A DNA stretch of 64,000 bases. Source: Anticarsia gemmatalis (taxonomy: Eukaryota; Arthropoda; Insecta; Lepidoptera; Erebidae). The DNA lies in contig NC_134765.1 of NCBI RefSeq assembly GCF_050436995.1, positions 4,987,501-5,051,500 on the forward strand, in the 5' to 3' direction. The position numbers were made by a program, and so were the translations under genes. This document shows, one piece after another, positions 36,936 to 50,401 of the stretch (within the stretch, counting starts at the first letter, position 1; every line of letters starts with the position of its first letter). Under the pieces are notes generated by a model, which ran no database searches, was not told the origin of the DNA, and saw only the letters and a list, made by a program, of their open reading frames with translations.

Positions 36936-38714
36936 TTGAGCTGAGGAATCCTGGCTTTAATAGGGAGAAGGGTCTATTAACTTGTTGTTTATACATATTC
37001 TCTTATGTGTAGTTTTGCTGTTACATACGAATCATAATATTCTCTTAGCGGGTCATCAATTGTAACAGGTTTTGTTTAACAAGTGTAAGAGAAAAGTAAG
37101 GCAAATTAAATAAATTACTTAATAAGCTGATCATAAATCACATCAAACTACTCTACATGGTTTTTGCTCTAATATCTTACATTTTGAGACAAGTTTTACC
37201 TAATTTTATTTTTCGTAAGTCTCTTATCTTAATCTCTGTGTCTCTCTCTATTCTAAACAATAGGCCAGTATTTGAGAAACTGGTTATAATTCCATTACAC
37301 CTGATGTACAATTATCCATACAACACTTCATCTCTGAAAACGAATGCTGCAGGTTTCACTCAAAACAAACCTCATATTTAGTTACCTTAGCACATATTCT
37401 GCAAATGACAGACCATCAAGGTATATTAATTAACTAGCATCAAATAATAGCACGTAAATATTCATCCCCATACGAGTACAAAATAATACCGGCTCATTAT
37501 TACAACATTTGTTCATCTTTCTGTCACGCGATACGCGCAGTAAGTGCAGTCTTCATTTAATTAATAAATGAACGGTAGCTTATTGTAATGTGTTGTTATG
37601 CGTTTTTCGTTTAGGGAGTATTTCGATATATTATTATGGAAAGATTGTGCTTTGTATTTTGTTAGAATGTGTCAGTACTTTTATAGTTTTCAGACTTTTG
37701 GCTATAAAAGGAAAGCGACAAAGTGGACTGTAAAAAAAATGTGATGATAATGAGGTAAGGTTAAGGTAAGATTTTTAGAAGATCATTTTAGGTAAGCACA
37801 GTAAGAACTAGAACTATGTCAGTAACACACGTTTTTAATTGCTTCTTTTTTAATAATTTTCATTTTATAAGATACTTTTTCAGTAATATTATTTTGGACA
37901 ATTAAAAGGAACTCTGATACGGAATGTCTTAAATCGAAATATTGTTATATTAAGTTCCATAATCCATCCTTACTTTATACTACTTAAATAAAACATTACA
38001 ACAATTCCACATTATTTTCAATCCATCACACCATTTGAAAAAGAAACCCCGCTTATCAATTAATTTGGCAGATATCACAGTACACACAGTAACAGCCAAT
38101 ACAACAGATGTTCGGAGCGGGAATTAATCCTGGTGTGGAAAGAACAGTAATCCCTATACAAGTCACTTGTCATACGAAACCACTCATGCGCATTTGAGAT
38201 GTTCGAATGTTTGTGTTCAGCGCTTTTCGTGCTTTAAGCGAACAGTTATGTACAACATTTTATGGAATGTAAACAAAAATAATCCTAAATAAATGTTGAA
38301 TTTATTTATTTCAATAAAAAGATTTTTGTGTAAACAGAGATTACATGCTTTTCGCCCATTTAACTTAAATAATAAATAGAAACGTATGTTTTAACTACTG
38401 TTAATAATTACAATATTTTCATAGTCAATAGTTATAAACACTTTAGGCAGTTTAAAAATAATTGTAACACCCAAAATTATTTTAATTTGTTTCAAACAGA
38501 TAGACAGGCATTTAGTTGAGGTTTTCGATAACTTTTGATCTTGACTAAAAATATAAACGTATTATTTTAATTCAACGCTTTTTCAAAATGACCTACAAAA
38601 ATAAATTCAGTAAAACATTTTATCGCAAACAGCGCCTAAAGCGCTTCACACTCAAAATCCATTCGCCAACGCGAAACAGCAAGTAATAAACGATTTTTTC
38701 GCTCCAAAACATTT

Positions 38715-38757
38715 TGACAAAAGGTGTCAGATTGACACTTGCGCTAGTGGCAAGTGT
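38715..38757. promoter_or_regulatory. TGACA cluster with ACACTTGC dyad
   Basis: Three TGACA/TGTCA sites overlap an 8-bp dyad (38735-38742 and 38750-38757, 7-base loop). Confidence 0.35.
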
Positions 38758-41700
38758 AAAAATTGTTGCACATTCAATAGGGTGGTTTAATTTGTATCAA
38801 GATACAATTTTGGTTTCATTTCAATTGAAATTTTAGATAAAAGAGAATAATGTGGGTTGTTGAGTTTGGTTTGGTTGAATGGAAAGAATTTAAGTTAGGT
38901 AAATAGAAATATTTCGGTAGAGTACCTGATAAAGGATTTGCTTTTCGAGTGGTTGGTTGTCAACAATCGTACTTGAGGTAATTGAAATTTTTAAAAGCCA
39001 CGGAATACAATGTCTATAAATTTTCATTTCATCCTCATCACTTTAGATTAAATGGCATCTTATTAATAACCTTGATGAAACGAATCTTTAAATAAGTTAG
39101 ACTATGACCCCACAATGCCTCACATACACAATCGACCTATGTTGGTGACGCGACGGTAGCGTTGAAACATTGATATGCATTTAGAGGTCAAAGTGAAACA
39201 TGTTTCAGCTCGCTAATATTGTTATACTTTATGTTGTAATCTTTTCTTATAGGTACTAAACAAGAACAAAGTACATTTATTTGGCCCTAAAATCAAGAGT
39301 AAAATTTTGACATGAAAGCGTATCAAATTATGCACTTACAAAAGAACAATATAAACCTCTATAAAGGGACATGAATGCTAACTTTCATTGCATATTTTAC
39401 GACCATTTTCTTATGAATCAATCCTGAGAATCATGACTTCATAGCAATTAACATTTATGTAAGGTTTCAAGTTACAAGAAGACAGAGTTATTTTACACTT
39501 TGAAGAGAAGAATTTTGTTTCAAATAAAGATCCTTTGAACCTAACCCATCTAAAACGAAGTACTACCTTATTAATTTTTTTCATACAGTTTGACCATTTT
39601 AAGAGCGTTTGCCGCAACATAAAGGATTCAGTGACGTTAGGTATTCTGCTTTAACTTAACTTTAAAAGCTTTGCTGTTGTAGAAAAATTGTCAGGCATAA
39701 TTTTCTTGAGAAACATTCATCATAATCATCTAACCATTATTTATGAGACATGAATGTTGCTGATACAAATAGTTCTATGTTTTTTTCTTAAAGCAAAGAA
39801 AATGTTGCATTCATGATTGCAGATGTGTCTTAAGGTGATTACAAACTGCACCGCTTATTTCGTATAACTTATTCTGACTGCAGAAGACGAGCATGGCTAA
39901 GTTAACTGGAAGCGATCTCAGCGCGGGTTATGAGTCAACTGGGCGATGTATGCCGTAAACCTTTATAACCAAAGATTAGGAGTTCTCAGAAACGATTATC
40001 AGATTAGAATATTTACATAATGATATGTTAAATTAGTTCTGATTGGGTACAATTCTAGTCTGATATCCTTTTATTGAAGAAGCATATTAGTAGATTTCTC
40101 GTGACCTGAACTTTTGCGGCATGGTAGACTAAAGGTCCTCTCCTTTATTCATAAGGAGACAGTAATAGATTTATATGGCGATCAAAGGAAAACCAATTAC
40201 CATCAATATAAAAAAGTCTACAATCAGCTCCATATATTTAAATATAAGACTCTATATTCTAATAGACATCTTAAGGAAACCCCTCCTACTACTTTTTAGA
40301 TGTCAATATCATCTGTAAAATTTACATTCTACCTATCTCACTCTTTGCCTTCAAAAGGAACGAACTTATAATTGAATTTCTGTTAACTGCTCCCCGCTGA
40401 CTGTTAACTCAGCTCATAACTTGATCGCTCCTATACGATTCCTTTGTCCACTTACATTGTATCAGATTATTTCTATTGTACTTTAAACTGTTATGTTATC
40501 GTCTTATAAGAAAGGTTTCTTAATGGTATATTTAAAACTTGGCGACGGAACTTGGTATATTTAAACAATACTTGTTTACCAATGGTAGAAAATAATACTA
40601 TGTAGTTAAATATTTTTTTTCAAAAATGCTGCCAGCCTTCTGGGCACGTTACCCGAGGACGGCGATGCGGAGATATTTTATGATGCCTTATTTTAATTTT
40701 ATTTATGTTTAATTCCTTTATTATAATTTTTTTTCGTTTGTACATATAAAATTATTATTTAATATTTTATGTTTTTCCAAGCATAACTTAAAAAGGTTAT
40801 TGCTCGGGTTAAGCTTAAAATCAGTCTGATAATTTATTTTAAAAGTCATTATTTATATAAAAAGCGATTACAAAAAATGATAAAAATTATACTAACCGTA
40901 TATTTTTTATTTGCATTTAACAAGTAGGTAGTAAAATGTCCTGCTTTTCTCTCTGCAGAATATCAATTGTCATACACAACTATACTACTTTTAAGCAGAA
41001 TACGTGGAAATAAAAAAGAATCATCTGCATTCTTCACAAAATTATATAGGACGATTCTCACATACCAATGAAAACAAAACTATGTACTATTAAGGAAAAT
41101 CCTACACAAAAAAAAACAATGATAAAAAGAACCAACCAATCATAAACTAGAGCAATAAATCACAGCTAAACTGTATGTATCGCGGATAATCTCAACAAAA
41201 ATAATAGCGCGTCGAGAATACTACAAATAAATAGACATCTTATCGAAGACCATGCCGCGGTTTTCAGAACCATTTTTTATGCTTTGCCAATGATAAGTTG
41301 TGGTTTTATTTATTTGTTGGTAGAGAAAAAATGAGTATTATTTTTAGAGGACTTTTTCGTATGTTGTCTTACTAACATAAACTTATTTTTCGTGTGATAA
41401 GCGAGCACACGAAATCCTAGAGGTTTCAAAGCTGCCCGAAGACCTTGGGCAGATTTCTCAGGACAAACTATGCTTTTGTATATGGCTTACCTTCAAATGA
41501 TACTTAACATTCGGCAATTTTTTTTAAAGTAACTTTGAAGCAGTATGAAGTGCTGCTTTAGCACCACTTAGCTTTAATTCATCTGTAAATAAGAACCTTT
41601 ACACGCAGATCATATTTAATTCTAAATATTGTAGGTAGGTTACTAAAAATCAAAAATACACGTCTTGAATATTGCACAATAAACTTCGTAGTTAGTTATG

Positions 41701-42829
41701 ATTATTAGTTTTCAGTAGAGTAATAATAAATAGCATAAGAAAAAAAATAGTAGTAGCATAAAAAATACATATTAATTATTTTATGTATTTTTAATATTTC
41801 CAGAGCATGAACATAAAGCCTTGCCAACGCCTAATTACCTAAGGATTAGTAACCGACTACCTGTTTCCTAAGTACCTTATGTATTCAGTGTATATCTCAG
41901 TGAAGCGAACAGATTATGGTAATGTCTTCCTTAGACCGTTGATGAACCGCCTCGATGGTTTCTAAATCGATTAGTAATGTGCATTCATTTGTGTGCAGCC
42001 TGTGGCCTGCGAGGATTGATGGACCGTGATGTACTTATTATTTATCGATTAATTCTACACTTTATATTGTATGATATTTCAAAATTAAATTTAAGGTATG
42101 CAGGCAAATGCAGATTATACAATCATTGGTTATATACCTGAAAAAATGTGTTTTAAGTCCGAAAATTCTGTAATGCAAGTGACCCAAGACTGAACTCCCT
42201 TCTAATGGCAAAGCTGCATAATAGCATTCTAAACTTTTTACGTCTTAGCTCCGAATTAACACTGTGATATAAAAGGACTAATAGAAACAAACTAATTGTT
42301 TCGCAGAACATGGAGCGAAATTTACTATTAAAGATTTTTTTTTGTAGTCACTCAAAACACACATCGTAACACTACGTACTACACGAGCTATACCAGTTCT
42401 TACGAGGAAAAAAGAGACACTAAATTACCATCACATAATTCACATAATACTGACAATCTCCCACAAAATCCCATACAATTTAGTCATGATTTAGTTGACA
42501 TCAATATCAAAATTATCTCGCCATCCACGGCTCTGGTACATAAATCATTGCGTCAGCTTTGCGGTTGCGTTCAACATGCAAATGCCCAAATATGGAGCGC
42601 AGGATTACTGTGATGTACTGTGTTTAGTTTAGGGTTATTTATTACGTGATTTGAGCACTCAATTGCTTGCCAATAAATCATGGTTATTGGAGTGTAACGA
42701 ATGATATCGTTATTATGAAGACGTCTGTAAAGCGATTGGTAATAGATACATGAATTCTGATTATGATAGGAAAATAATAGTTCATAAACAATTTAGGTAA
42801 CCTTTTTTAAACTTCATAATTATATAATA

Positions 42830-43093
42830 CTAGCTGACTCCCGCAACTTCGCTTGCGTCACATAAGAGAGAATGGGTCAAAATTTTCCCCATTTTTATAA
42901 CATTTTATTGGTACCCTGCTCCTATTGGCCGTAGCGTGATGATATATAGCCTATAGCCTTCCTCGTTAAATGGGCTATCTAACACTGAAAGATTTTTTTA
43001 AATCGGACCAGTAGTTCCTGAGATTAGCGCGTTCAAACAAACAAACAAACATACAAACAAACAAACTCTTCAGCTTTAAAATATTAGTATAGA
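42830..43093 (-). mobile_element. Helitron copy 3, LEP1-like
   Basis: The body and ends match copy 1: CTAG next to a CGCAA/TTGCG hairpin at the left, TC (as GA) at the right, inserted between A and T. The AAAC repeat is longer and includes one variant unit. It encodes nothing. Confidence 0.75.
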
Positions 43094-45229
43094 TTACATA
43101 CGTATTATTTTAAGTTTAATGGATACTCCTTTATTCCTCTTGATTTTTATTAAATTGTTATACACCTTGCCGTTACTTTAATTGTTCTGCAGGATAAAGA
43201 ATTACGTGTTAGTTAATGAGCATAAAAATACTTTAAGATAGGTATCCGCTTTTAAAAAAAAATGAAGTTTGTGGTTTAACAGTACAATTTGGCTCAGAGC
43301 TTAATCGAAATAGCACAAGACATACTAACTAGATACTGTCCAATTGCAAAAATCTTACTCCAATAAGAAAAACACTAGTCCCTACCCCTAAATACCACTG
43401 ACACATAACTACAGATGTTCACGATACAAAAGAATGCAACCCTGACAGCTATCTTCAAGGTATTTCAATTAGATACATTTGTCTTGTCACGACGTGGACT
43501 TGTGGACGTTTGTCTTTAATTAAAACAATAAATATTGTTTGTATTGGCTATTTTGGCGCTGATGGCATATTATGTATGAATGTTTTCCTCTATAAAAGTG
43601 GACAAACACTGAAAAAAATATGATGACGAAACATTATTTTTCTACTCTACTTGAAGACTTTCTAAAATATCAATATTAAGATAAAAATAACTTTCGTAAG
43701 CCACAAGTAATAATACAGTTAGACCAAAACAGACAAATCAAAATTAAAACATATTTTAATGATCGAAATTTAGACCCTGAAATCTAGAATACAATTGAAT
43801 CTATAAGACGATTAAATCGTGTCTATACTTCAAAAGCAAAGCAATAAATATTAAGCTCTACAATCAATAATAGCAGTCGTCAATTAAACCATGACCTCAC
43901 TTAGTACTAAACATTACGAAATATACTTCCAGTAAAACCTATTTAAAAATTCAAACTCCTTAATAGAAGTAAATTATACCACCACAATACCTTTGCTTAA
44001 AAAAAAACAAAAAAAAGTAATACAACACATGCCCGCAACCGCATCGAGGTGACTCATCGCAGCACTAGCCGTTTAGTGATGCACCGTAGTGTTTAATAAT
44101 TCATCGGTTTTTCGTTTTTTTGCAGACACCGGTAATGTTCGGTAAACGGTTGACGGTTTAAAGTAGTTAATAATGAAGTAACGACTGTTGGGTGTTTATT
44201 AGCTCGTGTTTCATTTAATTGTTTGCAGGGTTGTTTGTTTAAATGCTTCTTTTGAGGGCAATAAGCAAATATTAAAATAATGTTAAAAGCAGATATTGAG
44301 ATAATAACTGATTGCAGAAATCTTATGGATAGAGTTAAGTAAAGCTAACTTTTAATTAAAAAAATCATGTTCTTACAAGTCATGCAACTAATAAATGAAA
44401 TACAAAAGTCAAAATGCTTCTATGTTTTATTTCTGTTATTTAAGACAATGACAAAATTCTAACATATTTTCGAACCAGCGCATTGATTAGACATGTCCTA
44501 CTCACCACTTTAATAATATTTGAACAACTGAACTTGTCAATCAAACTGCAATTATACTTTCAAAAGAAAATTAGTCATACTATTTACCCCAGACGTGTAA
44601 AAACATGAACATTTCAGCCAACATGTCAATTTACAAAACACTGCATATTATGACTTTAAATATTAATATTTTAATGACTCTTGCCACGGTGACATAAAGT
44701 AATTATTGCCAATTATAGAAAAGGTATAATTTTATGGAGTTTTAAAACATGTGACGTTGTTGTTTCTGTCACGTAATAATTAGTTTGTTGAAGGGATTAT
44801 GGGAAATCTAAGGGTATTTTTATTGCTAAATACTTGCTGTTTTATAAATTGGTAGCTTACAAAGAAAATAAAACGGTAATTACCGTTCTCTTGTACCTAA
44901 AGTAAGTAATAGTGTAGTTAATAACAATATGATTGCAGTTCAAATGATTGTTTTGTATGTAGAGTTCAATAAGCGGTTTTTAAATTAGTTTAATAAAGCC
45001 ATATTGCCAGCTGACCAATCACATGTGAGAATTTATTGATTGTATTTATGCCATACTTCACGATATAATCCAAAACTGTGTTAAATATTACTTTAATAAT
45101 TTACCAGTGCATATTTTCAAACAACAGTAAACTGTTCAAAAATGTAACGGCCTTTTACTGAAAAAGTACGATAACTTAACAACTTCATCGGTAACAATGG
45201 AACAATAAAACATAATAAATAATTCATAT
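43094..45229. other. Non-coding AT-rich DNA
   Basis: No gene, RNA gene or transposon end was recognised. Confidence 0.5.
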
Positions 45230-45335
45230 TATCGACACATCGATGGACAACACTAGTGTTAAAGGGTGACCGTCGGCGTGTCGCCGCGGTAACGAGGGCG
45301 TTACTAGAGATAGGGTTGGCAGTGTCGTATTTTAT
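45230..45335. promoter_or_regulatory. CpG-rich, promoter-like patch
   Basis: The patch contains ATCGAT (DRE core) near 45239, a CpG-dense block at about 45265-45300 and TAGGGTTGGCAG near 45311. It lies about 110 bases upstream of the acceptor of the candidate exon at 45446, so it could drive that gene. This is inferred from composition and motifs. Confidence 0.3.
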
Positions 45336-45445
45336 AGTAGGATTACATTTATTAATTATTAAAAAAAAACGATTATTGATCAAATGTGTTTGATCCTAAG
45401 GATTTTCAATTATTTTATGAATCGTCAATTTTGTGTTTGTTTTAG

Positions 45446-45651
45446 ATAACGAGATTCAGATCTTGAAGATGTTCATGATTCGACACAGGACTAGTGTGTT
45501 GAAGTATGTGACTGATATCTTTCTACAGAAAAGGCGCCGTACAGGAGTAGAAATATATTATTGTGGAGAAATTAAGGCACATATTAAAAATAATGAAAAT
45601 CTTCTTTTGCCTGGGAGCTCAACTGAGTCAAGAATTAGTAGCCTAAACTGA
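45446..45651 (+). CDS. Candidate terminal coding exon, unknown protein
   Basis: A T-rich tract ending TTTTAG (45440-45445) makes a good splice acceptor. The frame then runs 68 codons to a stop, and a polyadenylation signal AATAAA follows at 45721, about 70 bases on. The encoded tail is basic in the middle (LQKRRRTGVE), contains IYYCGEIKAHI, and ends with a Ser-rich stretch (SSTESRISSLN). An ATG at 45469 would allow a protein of about 60 residues without an upstream exon. No family was recognised, and the upstream exon was not located. It could also be a decayed retrocopy. Confidence 0.4.
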
Positions 45652-45720
45652 ATAATACTATTTCAATCGGCTCTAAAACATACCTGGAGGAATTAGAAAA
45701 TTCTGTGAGACAAAATGAAA

Positions 45721-45726
45721 AATAAA
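45721..45726 (+). terminator. Polyadenylation signal AATAAA
   Basis: This canonical hexamer lies 70 bases after the stop of the candidate exon. Such hexamers are common by chance in AT-rich DNA, so it supports the exon only modestly. Confidence 0.35.
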
Positions 45727-48244
45727 TAACTTCTCTCTGAGTTATTATTTCAAATCAAACAACAATTACAAACTAAAATCATCACTTAAATATTTTCAAA
45801 TGGTTATCCACGACAGCCCTAAAGCGGGGTGTGGGGTGGCAGAAATATGCGACTAGGGGAAGTATATTGTCCACAGCGATATATCAACGTTGAATATCAA
45901 TGCACGGACATCTATCGTATTCGTGGCCTCGATGAGCATAATTCAGTTATTGTGGCCATTTCTTTAGTTGATCACGTGATTATTAAGATCAATGATCTTG
46001 TTAGATGAAGAATTGAGAGGTTTGTTTGGTAGTTTTTGTTTGTTGCTTAGCTTGTTGTATGAGATTGGTGGAGTAAGCAAGCTTTGGTAAAGAGAGGCTG
46101 TGGATAGGTGTCCGCTTAGTCGGTATTGCGTAAAAAAAATCGAATGAAAATATAAAGTCATACGAATTGTTAAACTGTGCACAATGCGATGATTAAACAA
46201 ATTCGATTACATCGATGAAATTATGTGCAGAACATATATGTATTTAAAAAATCGGGGCTAGGTCAATAGTTTCTAGACAATATGACAACCTGGTCAATAA
46301 ATAAATTTCAGATAAAATCAATTTCAAAACAATGATTAAAGATTCATAGAAGAACAATGTATTCATGTCAGTTTTATAATAAAAACCATACTTTATTACA
46401 TTTTCCGTTACAAACCAAACAAATAACTAATCTTAATTAGATTCCCTTATCTAGAAACTTTTCTATTATATCTACACACCTGTGTTTGATCTTCACATAT
46501 AAATAATACCTTTTTTGTCCAAAACTACATTTATTTTAAGGCCAAAGGTTATCAGATAAATTCGAATCACGAGATGGCAAAGTTCAAAGAAGGGTGAACA
46601 ATTTGGAAGGGTATTAAAAATAATTGTTTTAAATTGACTAATTGGTGGAATATTTTACTAAAATAAATACGTTTGTATTCCATTTACCCTAACTTAAGGT
46701 TTTCGAAACAAATTAAATGTATAACATGCAACGCGAGAGTTTAAAAGTTATGAAATAAAATGCATACTTTGATAAATATATTTTTAGTTGATATCAATAA
46801 AAACTTGCTAAACACGTGAAAATCTAGCCACATTCTTACACTTAAAAATAAAATAATACTTTTAAAGCTTTTGTGTAAACGCAAAATGCTCAGCAGAATT
46901 GAATAACGCTATGATGATCTACGCAGTACAGACGTAACGGACAATGTGCAAACAACAGCATTTATAAATCACTCGAAACACAGGAACTCATGCATAACAA
47001 AATGCAAAAACTAATTGCCAATTTTAACACAATTCTCTCACATTAAACACACATTATAGAAGACGTGCAAGTAATTCACACTATAAAAAATCAACTCATT
47101 CTTTAAACACAATGCAAAAGTATTTATTGCTATTTTGGACACCTATTTTGTTAATATGTCTATCAAGATAAAAGGAATAAAGAACACTACTGACCCCTTT
47201 TCTTTCAAAGGGTTGAAATAAACATGTGTTATTTGCTTTATTTATGGTCAATTATGTTCTGGACCTACTGAATTATGGGACATTAGGAACATTATGTTTC
47301 TCTATGGCCAGTTTTGTATTTAGTTGTCTTGCTTTGTTCTGTTCTGGTGGAGAGGTTTTTTTTTGGTTAGATTTATTTAGTAAAGTATGAGTCTTTGTAA
47401 TTTTACGTACAGATTACTTATAAGCTAATATAGTTTCGAAGGAATACACAGACAACTAACCACGAACACATAATTTTAATTTTTGTGACCGTCTAAACTG
47501 CAGTGTCAATAAAAAACTTTCCAAAACAAAATTAACTTCGAGGAATCGTTTTAAACTAAATCATGCAGATAATATGCATGCGTTTTAACTAATTCAAAAA
47601 TGTATATTTTCTTCAAAAATTAAATCACAGAATAGCATTGCATCTACTGAATCAACTACAAGAAACATAAAAATAAAAAAAAAACAAACCGTCTACTCAA
47701 CACCTTTCTCACCCAATAACACCTCAGTAAAAATTAGTCGCTATAACTCAACAACATTGTCAAAAAACGTTGGCTTCTTAAAACGACCATGTCGCATTTT
47801 ATAGGACTAGCTTTGAGCACATAAATTCAATAGTTTATGACCTAGAATTAATGCACCGACCTCATTACTTGCCATTCTTACATTGAGAACACCATGGGGT
47901 GTTTCAATGGGTCAAGAAAGAGTTACGGTGTGAATTTCATGGGGGAATATGAAAGGGCTCTGTTTTTGTTCAACGGGATTAAGATTTCTGGTACTTTATA
48001 CACAGGTAGACGAGAAGATTTAAAACGGTTTGCATTGTGCATTAATTAGAAGTTTTCTTGTATTTGTTAACTGTGATAATAGAACTGAATACAAATTGAT
48101 TTAAATTACGTAATGTAACCAATAACAAAATATAATAGAAAAATGAAATCTGAATAGATCGATTTAAACAAACAACGATTTATTGTTCGTCATTTTGCAA
48201 TTTCGTGCAGTAGTTACTGCTTTGCTCAACGAAAAACATATATA
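45727..48244. other. Non-coding AT-rich DNA
   Basis: No gene was recognised. The minus-strand frame at 45964-46200 has no coding signature. Confidence 0.5.
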
Positions 48245-48775
48245 ATGTTTCATAAAAATAATTCTCCAAAGCCTATTATTCATTTAAAACACATATGGAG
48301 CGCAATCTTAAAATCAGTTATTATTGCAACAAAGTAAGAACGTCGCATCCTCAAAACCATTAAAAATCTACTTACAATCGCATACAATGTAGACCCTAAA
48401 CCGGTTATTAACAAAACGCAACTATCTATTGAAGAGATCACGCTTATTGCCTTGTTTAATAAACATTGCAACAGTGTTGATTATAGCCTAAAACCTGTTC
48501 CAGATCCTTTTGAGTTCGACCCTAAGTAAGTGACAAACGTGCAAAAAATCAAAACTAACAATGAAAAACAACCAGAAGTAGCTTTTAATGTCCTTGTTAT
48601 AGTAGCACTTGAATCAGTTACAATTTTAATGGACGATAAATGTGAACTAGCTATAGTACTCGATGAGAAAGTTATTAATTTGGACAAATTTTTAGTATGT
48701 AACTACATTGTTGATTGGGTTTATGATTGTGAGAATTTTGCTGTACAATTTAAGTTTCTTGATCAACTTGTTTGA
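48245..48775 (+). pseudogene. Broken 176-codon frame, unknown protein
   Basis: One frame runs from an ATG at 48245 to a TGA at 48773-48775, interrupted only by TAA at 48335-48337 and TAA at 48527-48529. In the last 81 codons, 31 begin with G, far above the local base frequency, which is a coding signature. The middle part includes KPVPDPFEFDPK; the end is rich in Val, Ile, Asp and Glu. AATAAA follows at 48793. Both stops sit in AAG-TAA-G context, which also looks like a splice donor, but the frame stays coding-like beyond them, so nonsense changes are likelier than introns. No family was recognised. It could be a decayed retrocopy, a transposon gene or an old viral insertion. Confidence 0.45.
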
Positions 48776-48792
48776 TTTGTTAAGAACTATGC

Positions 48793-48798
48793 AATAAA
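48793..48798 (+). terminator. Polyadenylation signal AATAAA
   Basis: It lies 18 bases after the stop of the broken frame at 48245-48775, a normal distance for a short 3' end. Confidence 0.35.
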
Positions 48799-48956
48799 AG
48801 CATTAACTGTACTAGCTAAAAGGTTGTTTTATTAGCTCCTTTGATGAATTCAAAGATGATAACAATAAGTAATTGTAATTTTTCGTTCTAGTTGTACAAG
48901 TCCATAAAACGTAGTGTTATATCAAAATACGTTACATAACGTATTTGTAATGTTAA

Positions 48957-49277
48957 AAGAGTAAGACGAACATTTTAAAATTAGAGAAATTCATTTTAAT
49001 AGGTACTTTTCTGATCACGCTATTTCAAACTAACATTGCAATGTTTTTTAAAATACCGGAACAAATAAAACCCTTACAAAATATTGCTTTGATTCTCTTC
49101 ACAAAAGCAGGAAGCAAAAAAAATAGGGTCAACATGAACTTTAAAATATTAGCATCATTAAGAAAAGATCCGTTATAGCCATCTGATATCATATTACACG
49201 TTCCACTAGACATTAAACGATATTTTAACACAGTAGAACAAAGATCTCACATCATTAACACTGAAATGGTCAAATAA
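48957..49277 (+). pseudogene. Broken 106-codon frame, unknown protein
   Basis: A plus-strand frame is open from 48957 to a TAA at 49275-49277, apart from one internal TAG at 49176-49178. There is an ATG at 49041. The product reads like protein in its second half (KIPEQIKPLQNIA, then ILHVPLDIKRYF). It lies in the same orientation as the frame 180 bases upstream and may belong to the same decayed locus. The antisense frame over it (49025-49231) is treated as a shadow. No family was recognised. Confidence 0.3.
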
Positions 49278-49332
49278 TGACCATGAATAAATGATACACT
49301 CAGATTAGGGTCACAAACAAAAGGACCCTAAA

Positions 49333-49375
49333 GGTGTCCCGCAAGGAGAACGCTTGGACCACTATTATATTAATT
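49333..49375 (+). pseudogene. Tiny LINE reverse transcriptase scrap
   Basis: The bases encode GVPQGERL and, after a one-base shift, PLLY. GVPQG followed by LGPLLF is the hallmark of jockey/CR1/I-type LINE reverse transcriptases. Only this motif survives. Confidence 0.4.
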
Positions 49376-50063
49376 ATATGTGACGAAAGTGTATCACAAT
49401 ATGGCTTCAGATTGATGCGTTTTATTGTGATACTGTCTAATGATTGTCATTTGGAATTGAAAGGAATTGTCATTGAGTTTTTTTGAGGAATAAGATCTCG
49501 AGGGGATGAGATTGTAGGTCAATGAATATCATTTTTAATAGTGATAAATTGGATGAAGAATAGGAAAAAGGATACAAAGGAAGTGAGCGTGAGTATAACG
49601 ACTGCAGTCAGTAGAAATATGTGTGATGCGTTGTAGATTATTACATTATTGTCTATGTGATTCATACCGTTTACAGATTGTGTTCTAAAAATCTTTAGCC
49701 ACTATCACGATTTTAATTAAGTTAGGTTGGTTTCTACACATTTTACGGTTCAATGCATAAACCCGCGTAATGTGTAATTTCAGAGTTCAAAGTATGAGGA
49801 TATTACAAACAATTATAACTTACTAATTTTATTATGTACAGGAAGCCTAGTCTAATTTGGAAACTACGGTCAATTCAAAGTATTTATTTATTTAAAGTAA
49901 CTGTGGATATAATTATTTTCCATATTTTGGAGGTATAATACAATATGGATATAAGTGCCCATAGTATCATTTAAACGCAAACGATAACACAAAAACACGA
50001 AAATAAATGGACTTGTTTACTACAAAACATTTGTAAACAGTGTTAGATTAATGACCGCATTAA
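49376..50063. other. Non-coding AT-rich DNA
   Basis: This lies between the LINE scrap and the next coding relic. Nothing was recognised. Confidence 0.5.
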
Positions 50064-50401
50064 ACAATTCGATCCTATGAATTTGTCAGCCATAGAAACT
50101 TGACAGACATGTGTCCTAAATACTTCAAAGAGGACCATGACTGACAGAATCAAGATGACTCACAATCACGATAATTTTAATCCCTTAGACTATGACCCTA
50201 TGGAGCGAGCATTTTTTAGACCCACGACAAAAGACGAACGCCACCAGTTCACAGGTCATAATGTATTCAAAATATGCATTGTGTGTGGTACCTTTTCAAA
50301 GGTATTTAAACAATGAATCTGAAGCATCCTTTGAGGACAAAAAATATTGGCCCCCTTTCAATGAAGAAGCGATGGACAATAATTTTGAAACGGATCATTA
50401 A
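50064..50401 (+). pseudogene. Coding relic in three successive frames, unknown protein
   Basis: Protein-like sequence passes through all three plus frames in order. Frame one is open at 50064-50144 (ending KYFKEDHD). Frame two runs from an ATG with good context at 50137 to a TGA at 50314-50316, with LDYDPMERAFFRPTTKDE and a CIVCGTF stretch. Frame three carries the end to 50401, with SFEDKKYWPPFNEEAMD. Successive shifts of one base suggest a single ancestral frame broken twice. The middle part alone would be a 59-residue protein. No family was recognised. Confidence 0.35.

Larger units (their letters stand above)
35275..42829. other. Non-coding AT-rich DNA
   Basis: No gene was recognised. Noted are a LINE tail scrap at 35668-35693, TGACA-type dyads at 36435-36466, 36895-36935 and 38715-38757, and a GC-richer patch at 40625-40680. 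The frames at 37157, 39411 and 40114 have no coding signature. Confidence 0.5.

Noticed and set aside
48334..48532. Introns at the two AAG-TAA-G points of the broken frame
   Set aside because: The same frame stays coding-like directly after each point, which introns would not do.
48530..48775. Start of a separate gene at 48530
   Set aside because: It has no ATG there. The frame is the continuation of the broken one from 48245 after a TAA.
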